Positions 62,505 to 64,000 of a stretch of DNA of 64,000 nucleotides are shown piece after piece. Each line of letters opens with the position of its first letter. The first letter of the stretch is position 1. A model generated the notes under the pieces. It was not told the DNA's origin, ran no database searches, and saw only the letters and a program-made list of their open reading frames with translations. Source of the stretch: Bin5 sp965200685. Lineage in GTDB: Bacteria; Chloroflexota; Anaerolineae; Caldilineales; Caldilineaceae. The stretch lies in contig OZ241379.1 in assembly GCA_965200685.1 (NCBI GenBank), positions 372,001-436,000 of the forward strand, written 5' to 3'. The translations under genes and the position numbers were made by a program.

Positions 62505-63578
62505 ATGCGTACTGTCTACTGGCAGGACGGAAAAGTAAAGATGATCGATCAGCGGCTGCTGCCCGGCGAGGAAGTGATCGCTGAATTTCCGACGGTTCCA
62601 GAAGTCGCGCGCAGCATCAAAGAAATGTACGTGCGCGGCGCGCCAGCTATCGGCGCGACCGCCGCTTATGGCATGGCCTTGGCCGCACAAAACAGCCCAG
62701 CCACAACTCGGGACCGCCTGCTGCATGACCTACGCCAAGCAAAAGAAACCCTCGACGCAGCCCGGCCCACTGCTGTCAATTTGAGCTGGGCCACCCATCG
62801 TCTGCTGGACCTAGCTGAATGCACCATTTTAGACAATGTGGACGGTCTACGCAGCGCGCTGCTGGCGGAGGCCGAAGCCCTAGCCGCCGAGGACGTAGAG
62901 ATCAACCGACGCATGGGCTTCAACGGCGCGGCTGTCGTGCCGGACGGGGCCAATCTCCTCCATCATTGCAACACTGGCTCATTGGCGACAGTAGATTTCG
63001 GTACAGCTCTTGGGGTCATTTATGCCTGTCAAGAGCAGGGCAAGAAGATCCACGTCTGGGTGGACGAGACCCGTCCTCGCTTGCAGGGAGCCCGGCTCAC
63101 AGCTTGGGAGTTGATGCGGGCGGAGGTGCCCATGCACCTAATCGCCGATAATGCCGCCGGCCATCTGATGCACAACAAGCAGGTGGATATCGTCATCTTC
63201 GGCGCGGACCGGGTGGCGGCCAATGGTGATGTAGCCAACAAAATCGGCACATACAAAATCGCGGTGGTTGCCAAGGAAAACGGCATTCCCGTTTACTGCG
63301 TCGCGCCGACCAGCAGCGTTGATCTGAGCCTGCCCGATGGGGCTCAGATCCCCATTGAAGAGCGCGCTCCACAAGAGGTAACGGAGATCGGGGAGCGTCC
63401 TATCGCGCCGGCCAATGTACCGGTCTACAACCCGGCCTTTGACATCACACCCCACCGTTACCTGACCGGAATCGTTACCGAAGAGGGCATCTGCTACCCG
63501 CCCTTCATCCAAAGCCTGCAGGCCGCGGTAGAACGGGGACGGACGACAGCGGCAGCGAACCGAGAGGGCCGTAAATAG
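62505..63578 (+). CDS. mtnA: S-methyl-5-thioribose-1-phosphate isomerase
   Basis: A 357-residue enzyme of methionine salvage, converting MTR-1-P to methylthioribulose-1-P. RGAPAIG (44-50), the catalytic C155 in HHCNTGSLAT and D235 in FGADRVAANGDVANKIGT are all as in MtnA. ATG 62505 follows TGGAG. Other salvage genes are not seen next to it. In some bacteria MtnA also works with a class II aldolase in the MTA/5-deoxyribose disposal route. Confidence 0.95.
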   Translation: MRTVYWQDGKVKMIDQRLLPGEEVIAEFPTVPEVARSIKEMYVRGAPAIGATAAYGMALAAQNSPATTRDRLLHDLRQAKETLDAARPTAVNLSWATHRLLDLAECTILDNVDGLRSALLAEAEALAAEDVEINRRMGFNGAAVVPDGANLLHHCNTGSLATVDFGTALGVIYACQEQGKKIHVWVDETRPRLQGARLTAWELMRAEVPMHLIADNAAGHLMHNKQVDIVIFGADRVAANGDVANKIGTYKIAVVAKENGIPVYCVAPTSSVDLSLPDGAQIPIEERAPQEVTEIGERPIAPANVPVYNPAFDITPHRYLTGIVTEEGICYPPFIQSLQAAVERGRTTAAANREGRK

Positions 63579-63681
63579 CCATGAGCCAGAACCACCTTCT
63601 GCATCAGGATTTTCTTGTTCGCATTTTGTGCAGTTTGCCTCATGGCACAGTCAGTGTGCGTACAAAACGCAAAATGAAAAG

Positions 63682-64000
63682 ATGAACAGGAGTCCCAACA
63701 CTCCAGAATCAGCCCAATATCCTGTTTTACTTCCTAGCAATCCGCGAAATTCTGCTCCATTTGCCAGGGTCTGCGTATACTGCGGGGCCAGCGATGGAGT
63801 CAATGATGTATACACGCAGCAGGCGTCGGCCCTGGGCGCGGAGATCGCCCGACGGGACTACAGCCTCATCTACGGAGGTGGTACTCTAGGATTGATGGGG
63901 GCAGTCAGCCGAGCGGCTCACGCTGGTGGCGCAACGGTCCACGGCGTCATCCCCGGCCCATTGGCCCAAAAAGAGAGCAGCGGTGAGACTGTCGGCTACA
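63682..64000 (+). CDS. LOG-family Rossmann protein (cytokinin-type nucleoside phosphate phosphoribohydrolase), 3' end outside window
   Basis: From ATG 63682, 106 codons remain open to the right edge. After about 28 disordered residues come RVCVYCGASDG, the block YSLIYGGGTLGLMGAV and GVIPGPL. These are the nucleotide-binding loops of the LOG/TIGR00730 family, which hydrolyses nucleoside 5'-monophosphates to base and ribose 5-phosphate. The active-site GGxGTxxE motif would lie beyond the edge. It follows mtnA by about 100 bp in the same orientation; both act on nucleoside-derived metabolites. Confidence 0.85.
   Translation, partial: MNRSPNTPESAQYPVLLPSNPRNSAPFARVCVYCGASDGVNDVYTQQASALGAEIARRDYSLIYGGGTLGLMGAVSRAAHAGGATVHGVIPGPLAQKESSGETVGY

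Overview
The window reads as one continuous piece of a bacterial chromosome, moderately GC-rich throughout. I see no rRNA, tRNA, CRISPR array, transposase, integrase or phage gene, and no obvious compositional break. The gene mix (bacterial isopentenyl phosphate kinase, SelA, SAF-domain dehydrogenase, UMF1-type MFS, DUF3048 and SH3b lipoproteins, plant-like leucine-rich repeats, many enolase, Gfo/Idh, PhyH and TIM-barrel sugar enzymes) suggests a Chloroflexota lineage, perhaps Anaerolineae/Caldilineae-like. That placement is inference from family content, not from a marker phylogeny.

Layout. 1-1000: a leftward B12/iron-type substrate-binding lipoprotein gene, running off the left edge, preceded by a complete promoter, cobalamin riboswitch and terminator. 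1005-7410: FmdB-type zinc ribbon, a short gene remnant, RmlC, SelA, isopentenyl phosphate kinase and a single-chain nuclease-methyltransferase. 7500-12322: ABC ATPase plus a very large FtsX-type permease. 12323-16663: two flavin-reductase-like (PPOX) genes, formate-THF ligase and a GH4 glycosidase. 16820-23401: SNF2 helicase with SWIM partner, then a secreted plant-like LRR protein. 23455-31228: a tightly packed six-gene sugar/acid catabolism cluster. 31493-34130: HlyD adaptor and an SH3b surface protein with 48-bp repeats. 34189-40213: enolase-superfamily dehydratase, SelA-like PLP enzyme, a small membrane protein and a fused FAD/Fe-S D-lactate-type dehydrogenase. 40478-50747: DUF3048 lipoprotein, pyruvate kinase, MFS exporter, MtaB, PhyH oxygenase, sugar isomerase, Gfo/Idh oxidoreductase and an Amt-like channel lacking both pore histidines. 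50794-61912: ThpR, SCO, a cysteine-less thioredoxin-like protein, GlyA, RadA, O-methyltransferase, GH16, sugar dehydrogenase, HIT protein and LeuS. 62505-64000: MtnA and the start of a LOG-family gene.

Working together: GH4, GH16, the sugar dehydrogenase, the 23455-31228 cluster and the enolase/PLP/D-lactate dehydrogenase group point to a heterotroph feeding on oligosaccharides and sugar acids, with pyruvate kinase, Fhs and GlyA feeding central and one-carbon metabolism. SelA implies selenocysteine use, though SelB, SelC and SelD are not here.

The items most worth a second look are the roughly 275-nt, heavily structured leader between a good promoter and leuS, which is not a recognisable T-box; the twin-His-less Amt-like channel; the short attenuated leader of mtnA; the cobalamin riboswitch; the lone nuclease-methyltransferase; and the catabolic cluster of unassigned substrate. 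All assignments come from reading the sequence; no searches were run.
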